A DNA stretch of 64,000 bases. Origin: Zingiber officinale (Eukaryota; Streptophyta; Magnoliopsida; Zingiberales; Zingiberaceae). The DNA lies in NCBI RefSeq assembly GCF_018446385.1, contig NC_056000.1, forward strand, positions 35,377,511 to 35,441,510, given 5' to 3'. The position numbers and the translations under genes were made by a program. Every line of letters starts with the position of its first letter. The stretch's first letter is position 1. Below are positions 45,231 to 56,076 of this stretch, piece after piece. Below the pieces are notes generated by a model that worked only from the letters and a program-made list of their open reading frames with translations, was not told the origin of the DNA and did not search any database.

Positions 45231-46233
45231 TGTTGGGAGATCGGTGGACGGCTTAAAGGGGGGTTGGATAGCTAGGCCACCCCAAATCGTTTTCTTCTCT
45301 ACAAAAGGTTAGTGCGTAGCGGAAATACAAAAACTAAAGCAATTAGAAACAAATAAGAATACAATAACACGCTAGATGTAACGTGGTTCGGAGATGATGC
45401 ACCTACTCCACGACGTGTCCTTGAGGTGGACGAACCCTTGATCCTTCGGTGGATTAGTTCCCGGTAATCTCCGGCTAGAGCTTCTCCTTCTCGGTGGAGC
45501 AAACCTCTCACAAAGGTTCTCTTCCTCTTTACAAGGTGGACTTTAGATTGGGAGGAAGAGAATTGACTTAGGAGCTTTGGACACAGAATAAGAGTTAATC
45601 TATATGCATCAGTAACCTCCTTAATGCCCCAAAGCTCCCCTTAAATAAGAGGAGAGAGTTGAACACAAATCAACTCAAACCCCGACACCAGTCGACTGGT
45701 CCAAGCACCAGTCGACTGGTGTGCCGTTGGACCCAGCCAACGGCTCTCTGCAGAAAGCCAAATTCTGCCAACGGCTATGTACCAGTCGACTGGTCTCAGG
45801 ACCAGTCGACTGGTCCCCATAGCTGTGAAGCTGGATCAGTCGACTAGTCTCATGACCAGTCGACTGGTCCCAGTACATTCACTCCTCTCATCCTTTCCGG
45901 AGTCGCCTTTGAAGTCCTCTTCCTCGGCCTTCGTCCTTCAGATGCACCCGAGCCCGCGGCTCCTCTCCGTGCCATCCTTCACACTGCCTTGAAGTCCATT
46001 TCCCTCGGCTCCACCCCATTACTCCTCATCCGACGGTCCCTCGGATGTTTTCCACACCATCTTTCACCGATTCAAGGATCCGAGCCCTTGGATGAGTTTT
46101 CCACACTTGGCCGCACCAAGTTCTCATGTGTTCCACCAAGTCCTGCAAGACTCAAACACATATCAAATACATATGAAATCCTAGCTTAAACTCTTTGACA
46201 CACACATCAAAACCTAGGTCGATTGCACCAACA
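45231..46233 (-). repeat. L3 3' LTR
   Basis: Read on the minus strand it starts TGTTGGTGCAATCGACC and ends TCTCCCAACA. Six ACCAGTCGACTGGT palindromes or near copies lie at 45,690-45,870, in three pairs with 20-bp start-to-start spacing. Confidence 0.95.
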
Positions 46234-47205
46234 ATCTCTCCCTTTTTGATGTGTGGCAATATGTTTAAGTTAGACATAAATAACAACTTTGAAAATTTGA
46301 AGCAATATGTAAATATGAAGCATAAAACCCAAGCTCCCCCTTAACACATGCTCTCAACCTTAATTTTCAAAGATTTGCACACAAGTAATTCAAAGATTTG
46401 CACACAAGTAAACCAAGTAGGTTACTAACTTAACCTTCCCTTTTTCTCTCCCTTTGACACCGTCAAAAATATTGTACTAGACACGTACACATACTATGAT
46501 ATCAATTCCAACCAATTTTGGACCAAAAACTTGATTTCAGAAACCCTTGGAGTACTGAAAGGCTGGTACCAGTCGACTGGTACCTGTCACAGTCGACTGG
46601 TACATGCTGAACCCAAATTTCAGCCTTCTGAGGCCAACTTCAGAAATACATAAAAATTCCAGAAAATTTAAAAAATCATGAAATTTTGACAGCATATTTC
46701 TTAACATGTTCTTTAACAAGGAAAAATATATTTCCATGAAAAGTCAAAGTATTTTTGAATTGTTGACCAAATCTCAAAATCATGCAAGTTTGTATCAAGT
46801 TAAAACACAGTTTGCAATCATATGTTTTAATATAGCTATACCATAGTAAATAAGACATAGAATTGTTTTCAAAAACATTTGAAATGTCCAACTATGATCT
46901 ATGGGCAAGATGTCCATTAATTAAACATTTTCTTTCTCCATAGTTGGTCTATGATCACTAAAAATTGATACATCACATAACTCATCAAAATGCCATAAGC
47001 ATATGTGAATTATTTGTATCATCCTAACATCTCACATTTATGATTAGAAAAGAAGACAAGTCATTGTGAGATAAAGGTAACATCTACTTAGCCCTCTTGA
47101 TCATGAATCTTTATCAAGGCTAAGTGCTCTCCCTTAAGGTCTCAAGTCAACCATTTTTCAAGAATTTGAATTATGATTTCCATGGTTGACTTAACCCAAA
47201 ATCCT
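46234..47205 (-). other. L3 internal non-coding region between gag and 3' LTR
   Basis: The polypurine tract is 46,234-46,248 (minus strand AAAAAGGGAGAGAT). Two CAGTCGACTG palindromes lie at about 46,569 and 46,591. The rest is AT-rich. This is where pol would be in an autonomous relative, and no trace of it is seen. Confidence 0.7.
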
Positions 47206-48839
47206 CTAACCCATGAGGATTGATTTTGGTACCCAATAGAAATTATTTCTAATTGGATTAACCAAATATTCCTTGGGGATCCATTTTCTATCTATGGTCT
47301 TAGTGTTTGATTGCCCCCTAGCAAGTAAACAATGGTAGGTCTTTTCATTATTTGGTTCATTGTATCCTATCCCATTTTTCTTAAAACTCTCCCTTTGGCT
47401 CCCAATGATCATATTTAGGGTTTTAGAGCCAATTTCAAATTTCCTAAGGGCATTGATAAGGTATTCTACCTTTTCCCTTAATTTCCTATTTTCTTTTTCC
47501 AAACATGAATCATTCGAAGAATTAGAAGAAGCATGCATATTGTTGTCCTTAGAGCACATGGATTCTAATTTTTCTTCAAGCATGCTAATATCATATTTCA
47601 AAGACTTGTTTTTCCTTTTTACCTTGAACAAGTCATCATTTGTGCTTGAAATAATTTTAATTAAAATATGAGGAGGAAGATTATGTACCTCACTTACCGA
47701 GAAGTCCGAATCCGAAGTTTGACCTCCCTCTTCACTTGAGCTCCCTTCTTCGTCTTCACTTGAGCTCCTTCCTTCTTCTTGTTCGGATGAGGTGGAAGCT
47801 ACATCATCAATTCCCATTAGAGAAAAATTTACTACATGGTGCTCTTCTTCCTCCGATGATGATGATGGATCATCCCATGTCTCCTTTAGATTTTTGACTT
47901 TCTTCCCCTTTTCTTTTCTTCCTTCTTCTTCAATAAGGGGCATTCATCTCTTATGTGTCCCTCTCCTTGGCAATTGTAGCAAATGATCTTCCTTGTCCTA
48001 CTTTTGCTTCTTGAGCTTTTCCTAGCATGGGATTTGTTAGATGAAAATTTTTTAAAAGCTCTTCTCATTTTTCTTACCATATACGCCTCTTGGTCGCTAT
48101 CCATTGAGGCGCTTGATTCTTCAGAGTCGGAGGATGGTGGGGATGAAGACTTCTTCTTCTTACCCTTTCCCTTGTTTGCCACAAGGGCTACTCCTCTTGA
48201 TCTATTTGCTTCTCCTTCTAATCCTTCAACCCTTGTTTCGTGAAGCTCTATTGTTGAGAAGAATTCATCTAGAGAGCTCTTCTCTAGATCCTTTGAAATG
48301 TAGAATGAATCTACAATGGAGCTCCATGTCGAGTTTATTGGGAAAGCATTGATGGCTTTCATTATGATGTCTTGGTTGGAGAGTTTCTCACCTACACTTG
48401 TTAGTCCACTTAAAATTTCTTTAATTTTAGCATGAAGTGTAGATACCTTATCTCCCTTCTCAAGCTTTACATTGTTGAGTTGAGTTCGGAGAAGATCTCT
48501 TCTTGCCAATTTAGCCTCCGATGTGCCTTCATGAAGCTCCACTAGCTTTTCCCATAACTCCTTGGCGCTTGAGTAGGTTCCCACCCTTGTTACTTCTTGT
48601 TGGGGAAGAACATTTAGTAGATGATGGATGGCTTTCGAATTCGCTAAATGTTCTTCTCTTTGCTTCTTGCTCCACCTTGTTTTCTCAAGTATCTTATTGT
48701 CTTGATCCCTAGGCACTTCGAAACCATTTTCCATGATTAGCATAATATCAAAATCGGTTTCGAAGAATACCTCCATTCTCTTCTTCCACCAAGAGAAGTC
48801 CCCTTCGAATTTGGGTGGATGAATGTTTGAGCCGGCCAT
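47206..48839 (-). pseudogene. L3 gag (SIRE-like copia), one frameshift
   Basis: The ATG at 48,839 opens a 317-codon frame with the gag core (FEGDFSWWKKRMEVFFETDF; LWEKLVELHEGTSEAKLARR) and an acidic/Ser-rich hinge. A CX2CX4HX4C zinc knuckle follows (CYNCQGEGHIRDEC, about 48,000-47,950). In an A/G-rich run at 47,890-47,940 the frame must shift once. The overlapping second frame (47,943 to 47,206) then continues with Glu/Ser-rich sequence, a coiled coil (DLFKVKRKNKSLKYDISMLE) and the NFYWVPKSIL ending that normally precedes the protease. The shift is either a 1-bp indel or a recoding site; an indel is more likely. Near-complete gag argues for recent activity with helper proteins. Confidence 0.85.
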
Positions 48840-48883
48840 TTGATGATGTTGTTCTTCTTGGCGATTAGTCCGTTGAAGAGTGT

Positions 48884-48899
48884 CCTTGCTCTGATACCA
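48884..48899 (-). other. L3 primer-binding site
   Basis: The minus strand reads TGGTATCAGAGCAAGG two bases after the 5' LTR, a perfect match to the initiator-Met tRNA 3' end used by plant copia elements. Confidence 0.92.
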
Positions 48900-48901
48900 C
48901 T

Positions 48902-49937
48902 TGTTGGGAGATCGGTGGACGGCTTAAAGGGGGTTGGATAGCTAGGCCACCCCCAAATCGTTTTCTTCTCTACAAAAGGTTAGTGCGTAGCGGAAATACA
49001 AAAACTAAAGAAATTAGAAACATATAAGAATACAAACGCTAACACGCTAGATGTAACGTAGTTCGGAGATGATGCTCCTACTCCACGACGTGTTCTTGAG
49101 GTGGACGAACCCTTGATCCTTCGGTGGATCAGTCCCAAGCAATCTTCGGCTAGAGCTTCTCCTTCACGGTGGAGCAAACCTCTCACAAAGGTTCTCTTCC
49201 TCTTTACAAGGTGGAGTTTAAATTGGGAGGAAGAGAATTAACTTGGGAGCTTTGGACACAGAATAGGAGTTAATCTATATGCATCAGTAACCTCCTTAAT
49301 GCCCCAAAGCTCCCCTTAAATAAGAGGAGAGAGTTGAACACAAATCAACTCAAACCCCGACACCAGTCAACTGGTCCAAGCACCAGTCGACTGGTGTGCC
49401 GTTGGACCCAGCCAACGACTCTCTGCAGAAGGCCAAATTCTGCCAACGGCTATGTACCAGTCGACTGATCTCAGGACCAGTAGACTGGTCCCCGTAGCTG
49501 ACAAGCACAGAATGCTTCTGTGCATTCTGTGAAGCTGGATCAGTCGACTGGTCTCATGACCAGTCGACTGGTCCCAGTACATTCACTCCTCTCATCCTTT
49601 CCGTAGTCGCCTTTGAAGTCCTCTTCCTCGGCCTTCGTCCCTCAGATGCACCCGAGCCCGCGGCTCCTCTCCGTGCCATCCTTCACGCTGCCTTGAAGTC
49701 CACTTCCCTCGGCTCCACTCTATTGCTCCTCGTCCGACGGTCCCTCGGATGTTTTCCACACCATCCTTCACCGATTCAAGGATCCGAGCCCTTAGATGAG
49801 TTTTCCACACTTGGCCGCACTAAGTTCTCATGTGTTCCACCAAGTCCTGCAAGACTCAAACACATATCAAATACATATGAAAGCCTAGCTTAAACTCTTT
49901 GACACACACATCAAAACCTAGGTCGATTGCACCAACA
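48902..49937 (-). repeat. L3 5' LTR
   Basis: Collinear with the 3' LTR but 33 bp longer. It has an extra segment at about 49,500-49,530 with self-complementary words (CACAGAATGC...GCATTCTGTG). The same ACCAGTCGACTGGT pairs lie at 49,364-49,575. Confidence 0.95.
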
Positions 49938-50729
49938 AAAGTTAACCTATCTGAGCGATCGGCGCGGAGCGTCTGAGCCGGCGCTTTGACAGCTCGGTCA
50001 TTATGCCGAGCTTCCGACGCTTACAAGCCAAGCAGGACTCCTTTTGTTCAGAAGACCGCACCAGTCGCCCTCAGCCGAGCGAACAACCCGCTCGGCTCAG
50101 CCAGGATGCCCACGGAACTACCGGGTGACCGACGGGTCGAGCGTCTCTTCCTTTCAGTCCAGTATATGTCCCTTCTCGGACGGCAGTGAGTCCAAGCACC
50201 TCTCCCGTTCAGACTAGCAACAGACAAAAGGGGCAGAAGAAGATGAAGGGGACAGCTGGTGATATCCTTCTCGAGACATGTGCCGCCGACAAACAGCATG
50301 GTCGGCGGCCAGGCCGGACAGAGAATCGTACGGTGGAAGTTTCCACTGTCAAGGCAGAGATATGCTCGGACGATTGCGGTATGGCGCCAGATGTACTTTT
50401 CTGACACATCCATTTTGAGGTATGTCTTGGGAAGTGTGCACATCTCGAGAAGCGTGCACGCGCCTCCCAGGGGTCCTATATAAAGACCCTAGGCTTCGAC
50501 GGAGGTATGCATTCTCATCTACTGTAGCTCTTGGCCTCGTTGCGCTGTTTCGATTTCTTCTCGCCGGAGCTGACTTGAGCGTCGGAGGGACGTCACCGGG
50601 AACCCCTTCCCAGCTCGGTTTTGTGTTTGCAGGTTCTCACTGGAGGCTCACACCAGTTGGAGGTTCATATGTCGTCAACAAGAGCGCCACGTCCCCAGCA
50701 TTTGTCGACTCAGCGCCTGGATTGGATCA
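49938..50729 (+). repeat. L2 5' LTR, remaining part
   Basis: Begins with the duplicated AAAGT and is collinear with 59,853-60,643. It contains a CTATATAAAG box at about 50,475 and ends GGATTGGATCA before the PBS. Confidence 0.92.
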
Positions 50730-50731
50730 AA

Positions 50732-50750
50732 TTGGCGCCGTCTGTGGGAA
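50732..50750 (+). other. L2 primer-binding site
   Basis: TTGGCGCCGTCTGTGGGAA directly after the LTR, similar to the TGGCGCCGT-type sites of the Tat/Athila clade. I cannot name the tRNA with certainty. Confidence 0.75.
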
Positions 50751-50775
50751 CGTACCTGAATCCGGAGCTGAGGTG

Positions 50776-52014
50776 ATGGAAGAAGCTGGACGTCAACATA
50801 CCGTGACGCTCTCTCAAGAAGAGCTCGACGCGCTCATCCAAGTGCGAGCAGCAAAGATAGTGGAGCAGCAACAAAAGACTCACGCAAAGCGGTTGGCACA
50901 GCAGGCCACCTTAGCTTCAGGGGGCCGAGCGGCAGTAGAAGATCGACCGGAGCAAATTTCTATGTGGGCGCAGAATAGAGGGAAGACCGACACGCCAGGA
51001 GAGGCACCCGCTGCCCCTATTCCCTTCCATCGGACCTTGTTCCAAATTCCATCCGAGTTGGCCCAAGCCAACCAGGGATCATCCGATGAAGCGCCCATGC
51101 GGGATGCTCGGAAAGGAAAGGCGCCTCGAACCGAGTCTTCCCCAGAGCGGATCAATCGCCAGTTCTCTGAGGCGATTCTACAAGACCCGCTCCCAAAGCA
51201 TTACACTCTGCTAGCGATCAGAGAGTATAATGGGACAACCGACCCGGACGACCACCTTGGTAAGTTCGACAACGCCGCCACTCTTCATCAATACACCGAT
51301 GGAGTAAAATGCAGGGTCTTCCTCACCACCCTGTCCGGCTCCGCACAACATTGGTTTCGGAGGCTGCCGGACAGATCGATTTTGAGTTTCAAGGATTTCC
51401 GAACGGTTTTCCTCCATCACTTTGCGAGCAGCAGGCGCTACCAAAAGACCAGCGCCAGTCTGTTCTCCATGAAGCAGGGGGCCAGAGAGACTCTCCGAGT
51501 GTACATCCAGCGATTCAACCAGGCCGCTCTGGACATTCCCGCAATCTCATCCGAAACCATGATGCACGCCTTCACCCAGGGACCGATGGATGGCGACTTC
51601 TTCCACTCGCTCATCAGGAAACCGCCGCGTGATTATGACCATATGTTGAAAAAGGCGAGCGAATACATCAACGTGGAGGAGGCGCAACCGGCCCGTAAAA
51701 AGGAAACACCGGCAGAGTTAGCAACACCGGCCGAGCAGAGGCCTCAAGCCACTCATCAACCACCCAGAGGACCCCGGGTCGAGGGGATGAGGTCGCATCA
51801 GGAATCAAGGCTGCACGCTGTCCAACACGTGGAGGCCGAACGACCTAAGCCAAGAGGAAAGGTATGGACTCTTATGTTTTGTTCACTTCATCAGTCGACA
51901 ACCCACAACATCCGCGACTGTCGGAGTCTCACCCCGGTCACTAAGCCAAGGAACTATCGCCACCGATCGCCTTCGCCTGACCGACATCATAATCATCAGA
52001 ATGTCGGACGGTGA
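50776..52014 (+). CDS. L2 gag
   Basis: 412 codons from the ATG just downstream of the PBS to TGA at 52,012-52,014. The N-terminus is Glu/Gln-rich. The retrotransposon gag domain lies at about 51,190-51,690 (YNGTTDPDDHLGKFDNAA; CRVFLTTLSGSAQHWFRRLP; SIKDF-like SFKDFRTVFLHHFASSR). It is followed by a basic tail and a Cys/His stretch (CSLHQSTTHNIRDC). The frame is open throughout. The frame beyond the TGA is the same one used by pol, so either readthrough joins them or the TGA is a mutation. Encodes the capsid protein of the element. Confidence 0.85.
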   Translation: MEEAGRQHTVTLSQEELDALIQVRAAKIVEQQQKTHAKRLAQQATLASGGRAAVEDRPEQISMWAQNRGKTDTPGEAPAAPIPFHRTLFQIPSELAQANQGSSDEAPMRDARKGKAPRTESSPERINRQFSEAILQDPLPKHYTLLAIREYNGTTDPDDHLGKFDNAATLHQYTDGVKCRVFLTTLSGSAQHWFRRLPDRSILSFKDFRTVFLHHFASSRRYQKTSASLFSMKQGARETLRVYIQRFNQAALDIPAISSETMMHAFTQGPMDGDFFHSLIRKPPRDYDHMLKKASEYINVEEAQPARKKETPAELATPAEQRPQATHQPPRGPRVEGMRSHQESRLHAVQHVEAERPKPRGKVWTLMFCSLHQSTTHNIRDCRSLTPVTKPRNYRHRSPSPDRHHNHQNVGR

Positions 52015-55000
52015 ACAGCCAGACAGTCACCCGGGCAGCGACATCCACACCAACCAAGAAGCAACCCCCAAGCCTCCCAAGAGCGAGCCAGACCGTCTGC
52101 TCGGGAGGAAGAAAATAGAAGCAACACAGCTCGGGGGGAAATCAACATCATCGCTGGAGGGCCAACCAGCGGAGACTCCAACCGAGCCCGCAAGTCGTAC
52201 GCCCGACGGTTGGAGATCCATGCCGTAGGATGCAGCCGAGAGAAGGCGAACGTGCCCGAGATCAGCTTCGGCCCTGGCGACCTCGAGGGAATTGAAATGC
52301 CTCACGATGACGCCCTCATTATCCGAGCGGTAATAACAAACTACACTATTCATCACATCTTTATTGACACAGGGAGCTCGGTCAACATCATCTTCAAGAG
52401 GACGTTCGACCAGCTTCAGATCGAAAGGGCTGAGCTGTTGCCTATGACAACGCCCTTGTTTGGATTCATTGGAAACGAGGTTCAGCCGGTCGGCCAGATA
52501 AAATTGGCCATTTCACTCGGTGAAGAGCCGCTCAGAAGAACGCGGACCACTAACTTCATCGTAGTGGGCGCGCCCTCGACGTACAACATCATTTTGGGAC
52601 GACCAGCCCTCAGTGAATTCTGAGCTGTCATCTCAACATTTTATCAGAAGATCAAGTTCCCTGTCGAGGACCAAGTGGGAGAGGTCAGAGGCAATCAGTT
52701 GGCAGCGCGGCGCTGCTATGTGGAAATGGTCTGAGCCGAGTCAAGGTCCACTCGGAAGGCTCCCCGGATCGAGGTAAATGTTATAACTGAAAAGCCTCCC
52801 ATCTTAGTTTATGAAGAAAAAGAAGAAGTGCAGATCTAGGATGGCTGACCGGAGGCCACCACCTTCGTTGCATCTGACCTGGAAGCCAGCCCGAAGGAGG
52901 AGCTGATCAGATGCCTACAGCGCAACAATGACGTCTTCGCGTGGTCAATACACGAGCTACCATGCATCTCGCCGAGTGTCGCACAGCACGAGCTTCATGT
53001 CCGACCGGACGCTCGACCTGTAAAGCAGAGGAAGAGGGACTTCAGCGCAGAGTAGAATGTCATCATCCGAGCGGAGGTCGAGAAGCTTCTGGAAGCCGGC
53101 CATATACAGGAAGTGCAATTCCTGAGCTGGCTCGCGAATGTGGTGCTGGTCTCCAAGCCAGGTAACAAGTGGAGAGTTTGCATCGACTTTCGAGATCTGA
53201 ACAAGGCATGATCGAAGGATTTTTACCCTTTGCCTCGGATTGATCAAATGGTGGATTCGACGGCTGGGTGCGAGCTGATATACATGCTGGATGCATATCA
53301 GGGGTACCATCAAGTGCCGCTCGCCCGTGATGATCAGGAGAAAGTAAGCTTCATAACTGCGGACGACACTTATGGCTACAACGTGATGCCATTCGGATTG
53401 AAGAACGCAGATGCTACATACCAGCGGCTCATGAACAAAGTGCTCCGGAAGTAGATCTGGCGAAACCTGGAGGTATACGTTGATGACATACTTATTAAAT
53501 CAATCCGAGCGGTCAACCTTTGTGCAAATATAGAGGAAACCTTCGGGACGCTGAGGACATACGGGGTCAAGCTAAATCCCCAGAAGTGTCTATTCGGAGC
53601 AAAAAGTGGGTGCTTCCTGGGGTACATCATGACCGAGAGAGGCATAGAGACAAATCCCAGTAAAGTGAAAGCGCTGCAAGACATACCGCCTCCCAGAAAT
53701 CTGAAGCAAGCTCAACGCCTTACGTGACGAATAACCGCACTGTCCAAATTCATTTCGAAGACCGCCGACCGGAGCTTGCCCTTTTTTAAGATTCTGTGCC
53801 GAGCCACTAAGTTCCAATGGGACGCAGAGTGCGACAAAGCCTTCGAAGAGCTCAAAGTATACCTCAATTCCTTGCCCGTGTTAGCCAAGCCGGTCGCCGG
53901 GGAAGCCCTTAGAGTTTACTTGTCCTCGACTGAATATGTCGTCGGGTCAGCTCTTGTGAGGTCGGACGGTGAAGAACAGTCTGTGTACTTCTTAAGCCAC
54001 ATACTAAAGGATGCTGAGTCCCGCTACACTGGTCTCAAGAAGTTAGCCTTTGCGTTAGTGCTCGCCGCTCGAAGGCTCCACCCTTATTTCCTGTCGCACC
54101 CGATCGTTGTGATGACGAACATCCCCCTGGGGAGGGTCCTTCTCAATCTAGAGGCGTCCGGTCGGCTAATCAAATGGATCACAGAACTTAGCGAGTTCGA
54201 CATACGGTATCAGCCCCGAACGACCATCAAGGCACAATCGCTAGCAGATTTTGTCACGGAGGTACAAGAGCCCGAGCCCGAAGCCACCTGGCAGGTGTAC
54301 GTGGACGGATCATCCACTCGGCAAGGAAGCGGGATCGGAGTGCTGTTGATCTCTCCCCACGGTGAACGGATGCATTTGTCCGTACGGCTGGACTATCGAG
54401 CGACCAATAATGAAGCAGAGTATGAGGTGTTGATAACAGGCCTACAGGCCGCTCGGCATGTGGGAGCCAGTAAGGTCTTGATTCATTCAAATTCGTAGTT
54501 GGCTGCTCAGCAACTTTCGGGAGCTTTCGTGATAAGCAACGTCAGGCTCAAGCTTTATGCGAAGGCCTTCGAAAATTTGAAGGCCAATTTTCGAGAGGTG
54601 CTCATCCAGAAGATCCCCCGAGCGGAGAATCAGGTTGCGGATGAGTTGGCTAAGCTAGCCAGCTCGATATCACCGATCGTCATCCAATAGCCAATCTAGC
54701 AAGTATCTCTGGTCTCCCACATCGACCGGATGGAGGGGCTCACATTTCCAAATGACTGGCGGGCGGCTATAACAGAATTTCTGAAGTCAGGAGCAACGCC
54801 TCCTGATCGGTTGGAAGCGCATCTGCTCAAAAGGAGAGCTGGTCGGTTCGTCCTCATTGGCGACCAGCTCTACAAAAAAGCGTTCTCCAGGCCTCTGCTT
54901 AAATGTGTTGGCCCGGAGGATGTGGACTATATTCTGCAAGAGGTACACCAAGGCTCATGCAGTGGGCATCCGGGCGGCCGCTTGTTGGCGAGAAAGATTC

Positions 55001-55982
55001 TTTTGGCCGGCTACTTTTGGCCAACTTTACAGGAGGATGCCGCCCGGACAATCGCCACGTGCTTATCCTGCCAAAAGTACCACAATTTCTCATATCGTCC
55101 CGCGGAGGAATTAAAGACATCCACATTGTCCTGCCCGTTCGATCAATGGGGCATGGACATTGTGGGACCATTTCCAATGGCGACCGGACAGTGAAAGTTC
55201 TTACTAGTAGTGGTCGACTATTTCTCTAAGTGGATCGAGGCCAAACCAATGGCTAAAATAACCGAGCAGATGGTCAAGAAATTCATCCGGTAGCACATCA
55301 TTTGTCGGTTCGGCATCCCGCGGCGACTCATCTCAGACAACGGAAGGCAGTTCTCGGGTCAACAACTCAAGGAGTGGTGCAAGGGCTACGACATCCAGCA
55401 GGCTTTCACCTTTGTCGCGTATCCCCAAAGCAATGGGCAAGCTGAAGTCGCCAATCGGGAGATCCTGCGAGTTCTTCGGGCTCAGCTCGACCATGACGAC
55501 GGGAGTTGGGTAGACAAGCTGCCCGGTGTATTATGGGCGCTCCGAACAACGCCCAAAGAAGGAACGAGCATGACCCCATTCCACTTGGTGTATGGTGGAG
55601 AGGTCATCGTCCCAGTGGAGGTCGGGATAGAATCCGCTCGGACCGAACACTACGACGAGAACAATGCCGAGAGGAGGCTCTTGGAGCTGGACCTGGTGGA
55701 TGAGACGCGAGCCAAGGCTGCCGTCCGGCTAATGGTGTACCGACAAGAATGAAGAAAAACTACAACAGGCTGGTAATTCCTAGATCTTTTCAGGTCGGCG
55801 ACCTCGTCTGGAAGAAAGTCAAGCCGGTTGGCAATGTCACTAAGATGGGAGCTCCTTGGGTCGGGCCCTTCAAGATTGTAGAAAAGCTCCGGTCGGGCGC
55901 CTATTACCTCGAGGGCGAAGACGGGCGGAAGCTAGAGCGACCGTGGAATGCAAGTCATCTCCAGCCGTACCGAGCTGGATGA
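52015..55982 (+). pseudogene. L2 pol: protease, RT, RNase H, integrase with scattered stops
   Basis: In the gag frame up to about 55,747, then one 1-bp frameshift, ending at 55,980-55,982. Protease has DTGSS at 52,366 and ILGRPAL at about 52,600. RT (about 52,960-53,520) has FRDLN, MPFGLKNA and YVDD at 53,476-53,487. RNase H (about 54,290-54,680) has VYVDGSS and RATNNEAEYE. Integrase (about 54,930-55,700) has the HHCC region (HQGSCSGH ... CLSCQKY), WGMDIVGPFP, LISDNGRQF and PQSNGQAE. The C-terminus ends PWNASHLQPYRAG. About a dozen stop codons interrupt it, mostly where relatives carry Arg (CGA) or Gln (CAG). Not functional as it stands, though length is complete. Confidence 0.9.
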
Positions 55983-56076
55983 AAGGTGTGCCAATGTAAT
56001 ATGTGATATACTTGTTATCCTCTTTTGTTTCCTTCGACCGCAGGAAGTGAAATCAAAAAGGTTTTGCAAAATTATG

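Larger units (their letters stand above)
45231..49937 (-). mobile_element. L3: gag-only copia-type element (TR-GAG-like), TSD AAAGT
   Basis: 4,707 bp. 5' LTR 48,902-49,937, 3' LTR 45,231-46,233, with AAAGT at 45,226-45,230 and 49,938-49,942. PBS and polypurine tract are in place and a gag gene is nearly complete, but no protease, integrase, RT or RNase H lies between gag and the 3' LTR. It therefore depends on proteins from a relative. Being inside L2, it is the youngest layer of the nest. Confidence 0.95.

Noticed and set aside
45659-45992. ORFs rich in STG/TSRLV repeats in the L3 LTRs
   Set aside because: Translations of the repeated ACCAGTCGACTGGT palindrome in non-coding LTR sequence.
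50422-50775. Upstream extension of L2 gag into the LTR
   Set aside because: This open frame crosses the LTR and PBS, which are non-coding; the first ATG after the PBS is at 50,776.
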